Of a stretch of DNA of 15,828 nt, positions 7,400 through 14,210 are shown piece by piece. Origin of the DNA: Synergistales bacterium (GTDB lineage: Bacteria > Synergistota > Synergistia > Synergistales > Aminobacteriaceae); contig BNVG01000035.1 in assembly GCA_025997935.1 (NCBI GenBank), positions 1 to 15,828 of the forward strand. The letters run 5' to 3'. Position 1 is the first letter of the stretch, and each line of letters opens with the position of its first letter. The notes under the pieces are model-generated. The model did not search any database and was not told the DNA's origin. It saw nothing but the letters and a program-made list of their open reading frames with translations. The translations under genes were made by a program, and so were the position numbers.

Positions 7400-9358
7400 A
7401 TGTCTGATACGGAGAAGATAGTGGACGTAGGCGCCGAACCCGTGAGCGCTATTGACGTCGAGGCTATCAAGAAGCAGTACGACAGTGAGTCGAGGTTTCG
7501 TTCGCCAAAGGACTGGACGGGGACAATGGTCAGCCTCATAGCCGTTGCGATGTCCTGTTTCCATCTCTACACGGCGGCCAACGGACTCCTCATGGAGATG
7601 TGGCAGCGCTCTATCCACCTCTGCTTTGTCTTAGTGCTGGTGTTTTTGCTTTACCCGATGGGGAAAAAGGCCCCCAATGACCGTATTCCTTGGTATGATT
7701 ATGTTTTTGCCCTTCTGGGGGCTTTTGTTACCCTTTACATGGTGTTCCAGTTCCGCGCCATGCTGGACAGAGCCGGAACGCCCAATGACCTGGACTTGAT
7801 TGTGGGATGTCTTGGAATTTTACTTGTTCTCGAGGCCACGCGCAGAGTTTCCAACCCCGTTTTGCCCGCCATCGCCATATTCTTCCTGTTCTATTGTTAC
7901 TTCGGGCGCTATATGCCGGCGCTTTTTCAGCACAGGGGCTATAACTTCTACCGCATAATAAACCACATGTATCTCGGCACTGAGGGCATTTTCGGGACGC
8001 CTCTGTCAGTGTCGGCCACGTTCGTCTTTATGTTTGTTTTGTTCGGGACGATAATCGAACAGACGGGACTCGGCAAATACATCATCGACCTTTCGATGGC
8101 CTTGGCCGGTTGGTCGGCGGGCGGCCCCGCTAAAGTGGCCGTCGTCAGCTCCGGCATAATGGGGACGATCTCCGGCTCTTCTGTGGCTAACGTCTGCACG
8201 ACCGGTATGTTCACCATCCCTCTGATGAAGAGCGTCGGATACCAGTCGCACTTTGCCGGGGCGGTGGAGGCCGTCGCCTCTACGGGCGGACAGATAATGC
8301 CCCCTGTCATGGGAGCGGCAGCTTTTATAATGGCTCAGACGATGGGCGTTCCTTATCTGGACGTGGCCTTAGCCGCCGTGATTCCCGCCTTGCTGTACTA
8401 TATCGCCGTTATAGTTCAGGTGCATTTCGAGGCTACGCGCCTCGGGTTGGTGGGGCTTCCGCGAGACCGTCTGCCTAAGCTCAAAGCCCTGATTTTAGAG
8501 CGCGGGCATCTCTTGCTGCCCTTGGTCGGCATAATCTATTTCCTCGTCGCCGGCTATACTCCGCTCAAGGCCGCTTATTACGGCATCCTCCTTACAATCG
8601 TCACTTCTTACTTCAAGCGCGACACTTGGCTTACTCCCGCCAAGCTCTGGGAGGGACTTCTCAGCGGAGCGCGAAGCTCTCTCGGCGTGGCTTGCGCCTG
8701 CGCCACGGTCGGCATTGTCATAGGCACGGCCACGCTTACCGGGCTTGGGCTGAAGTTAGCTCACGCTATCGTGACATTGGCCGGCGGAAGCCTCTTGCTG
8801 ACGCTTATCTTCACGATGTTCGCCTCTATCCTGCTGGGCATGGGCCTTCCCACGACGGCCAACTTCATCGTCACAAGCACGATGGCGGCCCCGGCCCTTA
8901 TTCAGCTTGGTATTCCCCCGATGGCGGCCTATATGTTCGTTCTGTATTTTGGCATAGCCGCCGACCTGACTCCGCCCGTCGCACTGGCTGCATACGCCGG
9001 AGCCGGCATAGCGGGATCCGACCCCATAAAGACGGGTGTAACGGCTTGCAAATTGGCCTTAGCCGGTTTCCTCGTCCCGTATATATACGCTTACAACCCA
9101 ATTTTGGTTCTTGAGAACTTTGAGGCCCTCGAGTTCACCCAGGCCGCCATAACCGCCATAATAGGAGTTTTCCTGCTTGGTATGTCTACTATCGGATTTT
9201 TCAAGGCGAATATAAACTGGCTTCTCAGAATGTTGGCCCTTGGCGGGGCGCTCGGACTGATGATACCGGGTTGGAAGTCCGACCTCGCCGGACTCGTTAT
9301 TTTGGCCCTTATATGGTCTATTCAAACCGCAAAGGAAAAAAAGACGCTCTTGGCTTGA
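7400..9358 (+). CDS. TRAP-type transporter, fused 4TM/12TM permease
   Basis: A complete 652-residue permease of the fused TRAP type (COG4666-like). After a cytoplasmic N-terminus of about 40 residues, a small-subunit (DctQ-like) part of about four helices runs to about 165, followed by the large DctM-like part. Conserved loops are visible: GTISGSSVANVCTTG (255-269), EAVASTGGQIMPPVMGAAAF (290-309), GMGLPTTANF (480-489) and LTPPVALAAYAGAGIAGSDP (523-542). It would import an organic solute with a cation gradient; members of this group pair with TAXI receptors, often for C4-dicarboxylates or amino-acid-like substrates, but the substrate is not readable here. The ATG has a long GGAGGAGGAG 5 nt upstream. 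It follows the DUF1850 gene in one operon and is a paralogue of the fragment at 1-370. The operon ends before a long inverted repeat at 9380-9441. Confidence 0.95.
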   Translation: MSDTEKIVDVGAEPVSAIDVEAIKKQYDSESRFRSPKDWTGTMVSLIAVAMSCFHLYTAANGLLMEMWQRSIHLCFVLVLVFLLYPMGKKAPNDRIPWYDYVFALLGAFVTLYMVFQFRAMLDRAGTPNDLDLIVGCLGILLVLEATRRVSNPVLPAIAIFFLFYCYFGRYMPALFQHRGYNFYRIINHMYLGTEGIFGTPLSVSATFVFMFVLFGTIIEQTGLGKYIIDLSMALAGWSAGGPAKVAVVSSGIMGTISGSSVANVCTTGMFTIPLMKSVGYQSHFAGAVEAVASTGGQIMPPVMGAAAFIMAQTMGVPYLDVALAAVIPALLYYIAVIVQVHFEATRLGLVGLPRDRLPKLKALILERGHLLLPLVGIIYFLVAGYTPLKAAYYGILLTIVTSYFKRDTWLTPAKLWEGLLSGARSSLGVACACATVGIVIGTATLTGLGLKLAHAIVTLAGGSLLLTLIFTMFASILLGMGLPTTANFIVTSTMAAPALIQLGIPPMAAYMFVLYFGIAADLTPPVALAAYAGAGIAGSDPIKTGVTACKLALAGFLVPYIYAYNPILVLENFEALEFTQAAITAIIGVFLLGMSTIGFFKANINWLLRMLALGGALGLMIPGWKSDLAGLVILALIWSIQTAKEKKTLLA

Positions 9359-9379
9359 GCTTTTTCGCAAGGTGATGTA

Positions 9380-9441
9380 TATTACAGGCTTAAAGTAATC
9401 TGAATGTTTTTTTAATATTAAGATTTTTTAAGCCTGTAATA
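9380..9441 (+). repeat. 15-bp perfect inverted repeat with 32-nt AT-rich loop
   Basis: TATTACAGGCTTAAA (9380-9394) is exactly repeated in inverse at 9427-9441. Inside the loop AATCT (9397-9401) can pair with AGATT (9421-9425), giving an extended hairpin of about 62 nt, and a T7 run sits at 9407-9413. ATTAC of the left arm can alternatively pair with GTAAT at 9395-9399. It lies 22 bp after the TRAP permease and 64 bp before cheV. It may end the TRAP transcript, act as a leader structure for cheV, or bind a regulator. The T-tract after the right arm (AGTTTTAG) is weak for a classical terminator. Confidence 0.7.
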
Positions 9442-9505
9442 GTTTTAGTGAACTATACGAAAATTTTCGGAATTTTTTGAAAGCCGGAGAGCGAGGGGAT
9501 TTTGA

Positions 9506-10456
9506 ATGCAGGAAGTAAAAAAAGTCATAACGGAAGTCGGGACAAATGAGTGGCAGGTTGTAGTCTTCTTCTTGGGAGATCAGTCTTTCGCCATAAATGT
9601 GGATAAGACCCGTGAAATACTAAGGTGGCCAGGCTGTCGGGTGATTCCCGACTCTCCGAGCGCCATGATAGGCATTACTTCCGTTCGCGGAGAAGTTTTG
9701 CCGTTGGTCGACCTAAGGGTGTTTTTGAAAATAGACTCCAAGGTGGAGCAAAACCAGAGCAAAGTAATCATAGCGGAGTTCAACGAGGTCAAATTAGGCT
9801 TTGTGGTTGACGCGGTGGAAAGAATTTACCGTATCAACTCAGAGGACTTGGATTCTTCCCTGACGGGCAAATATCTTGGCGAGTGGATTCTTTACGTTAT
9901 CAAGCGAGATGAACGCAACGTGCTTCTTTTGGACTACGAGGCCATAGTGCAGACCATCAGTCCGCAGCTTTCCATGAGCCACACATGGGATCCCAGAGCG
10001 GTTCAGGAGATGGCCAGGGCCAGCGGCATAGGACATCCGTCGGAGTATCGCATTATAGCGGCGGAGGATTCTCCTCTGATTCGCAAGCAAATCAGGGACT
10101 CTCTCGAGAGCGGCGGGTTTACAAACATCGTTATATGCTCTGACGGCAAAGAGGCTTATGACTACATCATGGAGCCGGGCTCTCATTTTGACGCCCTGAT
10201 TACCGACGTCGAGATGCCGAACTTGGACGGGCTTGCCCTGACGAGACGCCTGAAGGAGAACGACAGGACGAAGGATTTGCCGGTCATAGTGTTTTCCTCC
10301 ATAATGGCTCAGGACATCAAAGCCAAGGCGGCCAGCGTAGGGGCGAGATACCAGATAACCAAGCCAGAAATTTCTCAGTTGGTGGAGTACGTCGTGAAGG
10401 TAATCAAGGAAGAGCAGGACGCGGCTGAAAAGCGCGCGGCTCAAAAAGTAGCCTGA
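9506..10456 (+). CDS. cheV: Chemotaxis coupling protein CheV (CheW-receiver fusion)
   Basis: A 316-residue soluble protein with an N-terminal CheW domain (about 15-155) joined to a C-terminal response-regulator receiver domain (about 180-302). CheW-like features are VVFFLGDQSFAINV (19-32), the conserved SVRGEVLPLVDL (59-70) and LGFVVDAVERI (97-107). The receiver has the acidic pair E187/D188, phospho-acceptor D234 in LITDVEMPNLDG, S264 and K286 in ITKPE, so it should be phosphorylated by CheA. CheV links receptors to CheA and, through phosphorylation, tunes adaptation. It is the natural partner of the two chemoreceptors in this window, although not adjacent to them; no cheA, cheW, cheR or cheB is here. 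The start ATG has a G-rich GAGGGG about 8 nt upstream. The next gene begins 17 bp after its stop. Confidence 0.95.
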   Translation: MQEVKKVITEVGTNEWQVVVFFLGDQSFAINVDKTREILRWPGCRVIPDSPSAMIGITSVRGEVLPLVDLRVFLKIDSKVEQNQSKVIIAEFNEVKLGFVVDAVERIYRINSEDLDSSLTGKYLGEWILYVIKRDERNVLLLDYEAIVQTISPQLSMSHTWDPRAVQEMARASGIGHPSEYRIIAAEDSPLIRKQIRDSLESGGFTNIVICSDGKEAYDYIMEPGSHFDALITDVEMPNLDGLALTRRLKENDRTKDLPVIVFSSIMAQDIKAKAASVGARYQITKPEISQLVEYVVKVIKEEQDAAEKRAAQKVA

Positions 10457-10473
10457 CGGAGGCGAGGATATTT

Positions 10474-11154
10474 TTGTTACGTTACTGGAATTCCGATCTC
10501 GACTTGGAAGTGGCTTCGTGGTTTCCGTTTGGGGTTGATTACAAACCTGTTTCCATAAATATGATGTACAGTTTTCAATTAGAGAATATAGCTTCTTTGT
10601 GCCTTGAAACGGGGAGCGAGTTTTTTTTCATGTCCTCGATGTTCAGCGGGTGCGTCGGAAGTCTTATGAGGGATAACTTTTACAAAGACGAAAGTCATGG
10701 CTCCTTCAGCTTGGGATTTATGATGCTTTTGGGGTATTCTCCACGGATGGAGAAGATACTCGCTCAAAAAATATCTGAGCGTCAGGATGTGCGGGCCGGA
10801 GTCGCTTTTTGTTCCTTATGGAACAAAACTCTGTTTTTGGAGAATATGAAAGTTATAGTCCTCGTCAGTGAGAGTCTTTTTTTCAGTGAGGATGATTTTT
10901 TGGCCGACTTCGAGTCTATATTGGAGGGTGAAGTGGCCGACAATAAAGGGCGACCAAAGCGCTCGAACGTTTCGTATTTTGCCGAAAAGTTTGGCTATAA
11001 GCGTTTTTATATGGCTTATGAGACTGACGATCTTTTACAGATAAGAATCAGTAAACTGCTCTACGAAATGGAGCTGCCGGAGACGCGCGCGATGGTTGGG
11101 CCTTCACCCGAGATGGTTTTTCCGCCGTTTCTGGGAGTGACCATAAATCTTTGA
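10474..11154 (+). CDS. Conserved-looking hypothetical protein between cheV and rpoD
   Basis: A 226-residue protein I do not recognise. It starts at TTG, 17 bp after the cheV stop, with GGAGG and GAGGA motifs just upstream, and ends 25 bp before rpoD, so it is very probably read with both. It has no signal peptide and no convincing membrane helix. It is rich in Phe, Met, Ser and acidic residues, with hydrophobic stretches such as SFSLGFMMLLGYSP (77-90) and MKVIVLVSESLFF (125-137) typical of buried strands in an alpha/beta fold, a basic patch around KGRPKR (158-163), and three cysteines (43, 60, 113). The context suggests a partner of CheV (chemotaxis or motility) or a housekeeping protein tied to rpoD, but neither can be claimed. 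The coding status is supported by the ribosome binding site, the long frame and the gapless packing. Confidence 0.75.
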   Translation: MLRYWNSDLDLEVASWFPFGVDYKPVSINMMYSFQLENIASLCLETGSEFFFMSSMFSGCVGSLMRDNFYKDESHGSFSLGFMMLLGYSPRMEKILAQKISERQDVRAGVAFCSLWNKTLFLENMKVIVLVSESLFFSEDDFLADFESILEGEVADNKGRPKRSNVSYFAEKFGYKRFYMAYETDDLLQIRISKLLYEMELPETRAMVGPSPEMVFPPFLGVTINL

Positions 11155-11166
11155 GCATAGCATAAC

Positions 11167-11173
11167 AGGAGGG
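11167..11173 (+). promoter_or_regulatory. Ribosome binding site for rpoD
   Basis: AGGAGGG lies 6 nt before the GTG at 11180 and supports that non-ATG start. Confidence 0.7.
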
Positions 11174-11179
11174 TAATAG

Positions 11180-12307
11180 GTGGAAAAACAAAACGCGGAC
11201 GCCTCAAAAATAGAGTCGTCCAATGAATATTTGGGTAAGGTTCGTAACCTCGTTCATGATTCGCAAGGACGCGGATTCGTTACTCATCAAGATATAGAAC
11301 GCCATATCCCGGTGGATACATGGACTTCCGATATGCTGGACAGCGTATTTACCAATTTGCAGGAGATGGGCATAGAGGTAGTTTCAGAGGAAAGCGGAGC
11401 CAAGGTGAAGACCGCCGTGGCTGTTGGGGAGGATTATGTGCCCTCTATCGACGGCGACATGGGGAAATTTGACGATATTCCCCTGACGGATCCGGTGCGT
11501 ATGTATTTGCGTGAAATAGGGAAGGTGGCCCTTTTGACGGCCGAAGAAGAAGTTACTTTGGCTAAACAGATGGAAGACGGCAGCGAAAAAGCAAAACAAA
11601 AATTGATAGACGCGAACTTGCGCTTAGTTGTGAGCATAGCCAAAAAATATATAGGGCGTGGAATGCTTTTTCTCGACCTCATTCAGGAGGGCAATCTCGG
11701 GCTCATTCGCGCCGTGGAAAAATTCGACTATCACAAGGGGTTTAAGTTCAGCACTTATGCCACGTGGTGGATACGTCAGGCCATAACCCGCGCCATAGCC
11801 GATCAGGCCCGTACTATCCGTGTGCCTGTACACATGGTGGAGACCATAAACAAAATGGTGCGTATATCGCGCCAGCTCGTCCAAAGGCTTGGGCGCGAGC
11901 CCACTGACGACGAGATAGCTACTGAAATGGAGATACCGCCTACGAGGGTTGAGGAGATTCGCCGCATAGCTCAGCTTCCTGTATCTCTTGAGACTCCCAT
12001 CGGCGAGGAGGAGGACAGCCAGCTCGGGGATTTTATCGAGGATAGAGAGCTTCCGAGCCCGGAAGAGGCGGCGGCGGATCACTTGTTGCACGAGCAGATA
12101 GAGGAGATGCTGGACAACCTCTCTATAAGGGAGAGAGAGGTTCTGCACTTCCGTTTTGGGTTGGAGGACGGGCATTCTTATACGCTTGAGGAAGTGGGGC
12201 GCAAATTTGGCGTTACGCGTGAGAGAATTCGACAGATTGAGGCCAAGGCTCTCAGAAAACTTAGACATCCGAGTCGAAGCCGTAAATTGCGAGATTTTCT
12301 CGATTAA
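11180..12307 (+). CDS. rpoD: RNA polymerase primary sigma factor (RpoD/SigA)
   Basis: A 375-residue sigma-70 family factor of group 1. A short region 1.1 (about 1-85) is followed by region 1.2 with [11 protein letters not shown] (104-114). Regions 2.1-2.4 (about 140-220) contain [33 protein letters not shown] and [17 protein letters not shown], ending in [11 protein letters not shown]. Region 3 (about 220-300) and region 4.2 with [20 protein letters not shown] (334-353) then [19 protein letters not shown] complete it. The full region 1.2, the exact 2.4 helix and the C-terminal LRDFLD ending mark the housekeeping factor and not a group 2-4 sigma. Size is normal for the Firmicutes/Synergistota type without the large insertion of E. 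coli RpoD. It starts at GTG. Commonly dnaG lies upstream of rpoD; here the upstream genes are cheV and an unknown protein instead. Confidence 0.96.
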   Translation: MEKQNADASKIESSNEYLGKVRNLVHDSQGRGFVTHQDIERHIPVDTWTSDMLDSVFTNLQEMGIEVVSEESGAKVKTAVAVGEDYVPSIDGDMGKFDDIPLTDPVRMYLREIGKVALLTAEEEVTLAKQMEDGSEKAKQKLIDANLRLVVSIAKKYIGRGMLFLDLIQEGNLGLIRAVEKFDYHKGFKFSTYATWWIRQAITRAIADQARTIRVPVHMVETINKMVRISRQLVQRLGREPTDDEIATEMEIPPTRVEEIRRIAQLPVSLETPIGEEEDSQLGDFIEDRELPSPEEAAADHLLHEQIEEMLDNLSIREREVLHFRFGLEDGHSYTLEEVGRKFGVTRERIRQIEAKALRKLRHPSRSRKLRDFLD

Positions 12308-12321
12308 ATTTGATTAAATTT
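12302..12321 (+). repeat. Tandem 10-bp repeat over the rpoD stop codon
   Basis: GATTAAATTT occurs twice in a row. The first copy contains the rpoD stop (TAA, 12305-12307). No hairpin or T-run follows, so I see no terminator between rpoD and the next gene. Possibly a simple slippage product. Confidence 0.6.
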
Positions 12322-12337
12322 ACAGAAATTATTTAGC

Positions 12338-12345
12338 AAGAGGAG
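12338..12345 (+). promoter_or_regulatory. Ribosome binding site that decides the exported-protein start
   Basis: AAGAGGAG touches the ATG at 12346 with no spacer but lies 9 nt before the ATG at 12355. This favours 12355 as the true start. Confidence 0.6.
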
Positions 12346-12354
12346 ATGAAGAAA

Positions 12355-12879
12355 ATGACTTTTGAAAGAAAAACGGGTAAATTTGTTTTTGGCGCTTTTT
12401 GCGCGGGCGTGTTTATAACGCTTTTCGCTTCATCCGCGTTCGCGGCCGGTATGGTGCAAACCCACAACGCCAGAATGCAGGCGAGAAACCAGACGCTTGA
12501 AAACTACGGCGCGGGCGGCGGCATGAATGCCGACTTGAAAGCCATCCCACGCTCCGGCAAGGCCGTGACCATGACCGGCCTGCCGGCGGGATCTTTTGGG
12601 AGCGGATCGAGCCTTGAAGAAATCCCCGAAGATCAGCGCCCCGTCGGAAAGGTTGTTTTGGCGGGAGATCACATGGATTCACCTATCGGAGCCGGGCTTG
12701 TCGGTTCTAAGCTGGATCGCGTCTGCGCGATAGCGGAACATATTGGATACAAAGTTGTCAAGAAGGGCTACACGCCAAATTCCATTGACGCAGTGTATTC
12801 GTTTATCGTCATGAATGGAAAATCTCGTGTGGCTACGCTCTACTTTGACAGGAGCATGAGACTGTCGATGGTTGAGTAA
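12355..12879 (+). CDS. Small exported protein of unknown function
   Basis: A 174-residue protein (177 if the ATG at 12346 is used) with a clear Sec signal peptide: basic start (MTFERKTGK), hydrophobic core (about 10-27) and an AFA cleavage site at about residue 30. The mature part of about 144 residues first has a flexible Gly/Ser-rich stretch (about 50-86, including YGAGGG and GSFGSGSS), then a folded C-terminal half with PVGKVVLAGDHMD (96-108), DRVCAIAEHIGYKVVKKGYT (121-140) and strands ending in RVATLYFDRSMRLSMVE. One cysteine (124) remains after cleavage, and there is no lipobox. I do not recognise the family. It follows rpoD by 47 bp without a visible terminator, so it may be cotranscribed with it, and its transcript ends at the hairpin near 12927-12959. 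Secretion to the periplasm is a confident inference; function is unknown. Confidence 0.8.
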   Translation: MTFERKTGKFVFGAFCAGVFITLFASSAFAAGMVQTHNARMQARNQTLENYGAGGGMNADLKAIPRSGKAVTMTGLPAGSFGSGSSLEEIPEDQRPVGKVVLAGDHMDSPIGAGLVGSKLDRVCAIAEHIGYKVVKKGYTPNSIDAVYSFIVMNGKSRVATLYFDRSMRLSMVE

Positions 12880-12883
12880 GGTT

Positions 12884-12912
12884 TTTTCATTATCGTGACG
12901 TCGGCTTATATT
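12884..12912 (+). promoter_or_regulatory. Possible promoter for the MFS-purN-purH operon
   Basis: TTTTCA (12884-12889), 17 nt, TATATT (12907-12912): four and five of six consensus matches at ideal spacing. It lies just after the stop of the exported-protein gene. If used, its transcript would run through the hairpin at 12927-12959 before reaching the MFS gene. Confidence 0.3.
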
Positions 12913-12914
12913 TG

Positions 12915-12928
12915 TTGAATATATTCAA
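12915..12928 (+). repeat. 14-bp perfect palindrome
   Basis: TTGAATATATTCAA is exactly self-complementary and falls at the expected start-site position of the promoter-like boxes at 12884-12912. It could be an operator half-site pair; it could also be chance in AT-rich DNA. Confidence 0.5.
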
Positions 12929-12962
12929 AAATGCCGCGTCTTTTTCGTGCGGTATTTTTCTT
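12927..12962 (+). terminator. Rho-independent terminator or attenuator before the MFS gene
   Basis: AAAAATGCCGC (12927-12937) pairs with GCGGTATTTTT (12949-12959) with one G-U pair and an 11-nt loop, followed by CTTTG; the T5 run is part of the stem end. It ends the rpoD-exported-protein transcript. It ends only a few bases before the ribosome binding site of the MFS gene (12966-12971), which leaves no room for a promoter between. Confidence 0.75.
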
Positions 12963-12976
12963 TGTGAGGAGACATA

Positions 12977-14200
12977 ATGTCTAAATCCGCAAGCCTTAAC
13001 GCCCACTCAAACGGAGGGGGCTTAAAAAATTATCTGCGCGCGCCTGAGCGCAGAATAGCCCTTATTTCTTTGGCGCATGGCATAAACGATATGTACGCCG
13101 CGTATTTGTCTACGCTTCTGCCTTTTATCCGCCAAAATCTGGGGTTGTCCTACGCCTTAGCCGGCAGCGTGAACATAATAGTCGGTATTTTTCATATTAT
13201 CTGCCAGCCTGTCATAGGCTATGTTTGCGACCGAATCAGGCGTCCCGTTCTTATGATAATAGGGCCCGTCCTCTGCGGCTTGGGCGCGGCTATGCTGCCA
13301 AATACAAATTCATTCGCCCTGACTATCGCCTTCGCCGGGATTTGGGGCCTTGGCAGCGCCCTTTATCATCCTCAGGGAAACGGCGGCATCGGATATATAT
13401 CGCCGCCTGAGCAGTTGCCCACGGCATTGGCCTGGTTCAATATCATAGGTACGGGCGGCACGATACTCAGCCCGCTCATAGCGGTGGGGGCCGTGAGAAT
13501 GTTCGGATACAAGGGGCTTCTTCTGACTCTTGCCCCCGCGCTTTTGCTGGCTCCGCTCTTGGCTTATTCCATACCCTTTTTGAAAGAAGAACGGACTCAG
13601 GAGCAGCGCGACGCGAGCAGGGGTTTTTTCAAGACGTTCGGCGTTGTTTTAGCCATACTGTACCCCTTGGCGGCCATCGCCTTTACGCGGGAGACTATCT
13701 ATCAGTGTGTGCGGTTCCTTTTGCCGCTTAGAATTGTGGCGGAGGGCGGAAACTTGGAGGACTCAGGCTTTATAGTGTTTTTGCTCACGCTCGGTAGTAT
13801 ACTCGGCATGATCCCGGCTACAAGGGTCGCTAAAAAAATAGGCGCCACAAAAACTATATTTTGGAGCATGGTTTTGAGTTTTATTTTCTTTATGGCGGCC
13901 AATATGCTTTCCGGCTGGTTCTCGATTGCCTGCTATTTTTTTGTTATTTTGTCTATCTACTCAAACGCGCCTGTCGCGGCTTCTATGGCTCAAAACCTCG
14001 TCCCGGGCGAGCGTAGCATGTCGAGCGCCGTCGTCGCCGGGTTGTCCTGGGGCTTGAGCAATATGATGCTTTTGCCTTGCGGCAAGCTCATAGATATGTT
14101 TGGAATATCCAATACGCTTACGGTTATAGGTTTTTTGCCGCTCGTCAGCCTGCCGTTTTTTATGGCCAAGATATTCAAGAACCGTGGAGCGGCGCAATGA
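12977..14200 (+). CDS. Major facilitator transporter, Fsr (fosmidomycin resistance)-like
   Basis: A 407-residue permease with about twelve hydrophobic segments after a polar N-terminus of about 25 residues. Family marks are HGINDMYAAYLSTLLPFI (34-51) in the first helix, DRIRRP (85-90) in the loop between helices 2 and 3 (the MFS signature loop), and ALYHPQGNGG (128-137) in helix 4-5, which resembles the FHP-x-G motif of Fsr proteins. Fsr of E. coli exports fosmidomycin; the natural substrates of such homologues are generally unknown, so drug efflux should not be assumed. It has GAGGAG 5 nt before its ATG. The gene is followed by purN, whose preferred TTG start is 10 bp past this stop, so it is the first gene of an apparent purine operon. 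A role in moving a purine-related metabolite is possible but is only context-based. Confidence 0.88.
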   Translation: MSKSASLNAHSNGGGLKNYLRAPERRIALISLAHGINDMYAAYLSTLLPFIRQNLGLSYALAGSVNIIVGIFHIICQPVIGYVCDRIRRPVLMIIGPVLCGLGAAMLPNTNSFALTIAFAGIWGLGSALYHPQGNGGIGYISPPEQLPTALAWFNIIGTGGTILSPLIAVGAVRMFGYKGLLLTLAPALLLAPLLAYSIPFLKEERTQEQRDASRGFFKTFGVVLAILYPLAAIAFTRETIYQCVRFLLPLRIVAEGGNLEDSGFIVFLLTLGSILGMIPATRVAKKIGATKTIFWSMVLSFIFFMAANMLSGWFSIACYFFVILSIYSNAPVAASMAQNLVPGERSMSSAVVAGLSWGLSNMMLLPCGKLIDMFGISNTLTVIGFLPLVSLPFFMAKIFKNRGAAQ

Positions 14201-14202
14201 GG
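14199..14202 (+). promoter_or_regulatory. Ribosome binding site that decides the purN start
   Basis: GAGG overlaps the MFS stop codon (TGA, 14198-14200) and lies 8 nt before the TTG at 14211. No such site precedes the in-frame GTG at 14184. Confidence 0.5.
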
Positions 14203-14210
14203 CGAGCGCG

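Noticed and set aside
9839..10444. 201-codon open frame on the minus strand opposite cheV
   Set aside because: Antisense to a well-defined CheW-receiver protein and without its own start signals.
11624..12268. 214-codon open frame on the minus strand opposite rpoD
   Set aside because: It runs antisense to the highly conserved regions 2-4 of the sigma factor; its openness follows from rpoD codon use.
14184..14210. GTG at 14184 as the purN start
   Set aside because: No ribosome binding site precedes it, it overlaps the MFS gene, and the nine added residues are not part of usual PurN proteins; TTG at 14211 fits better.
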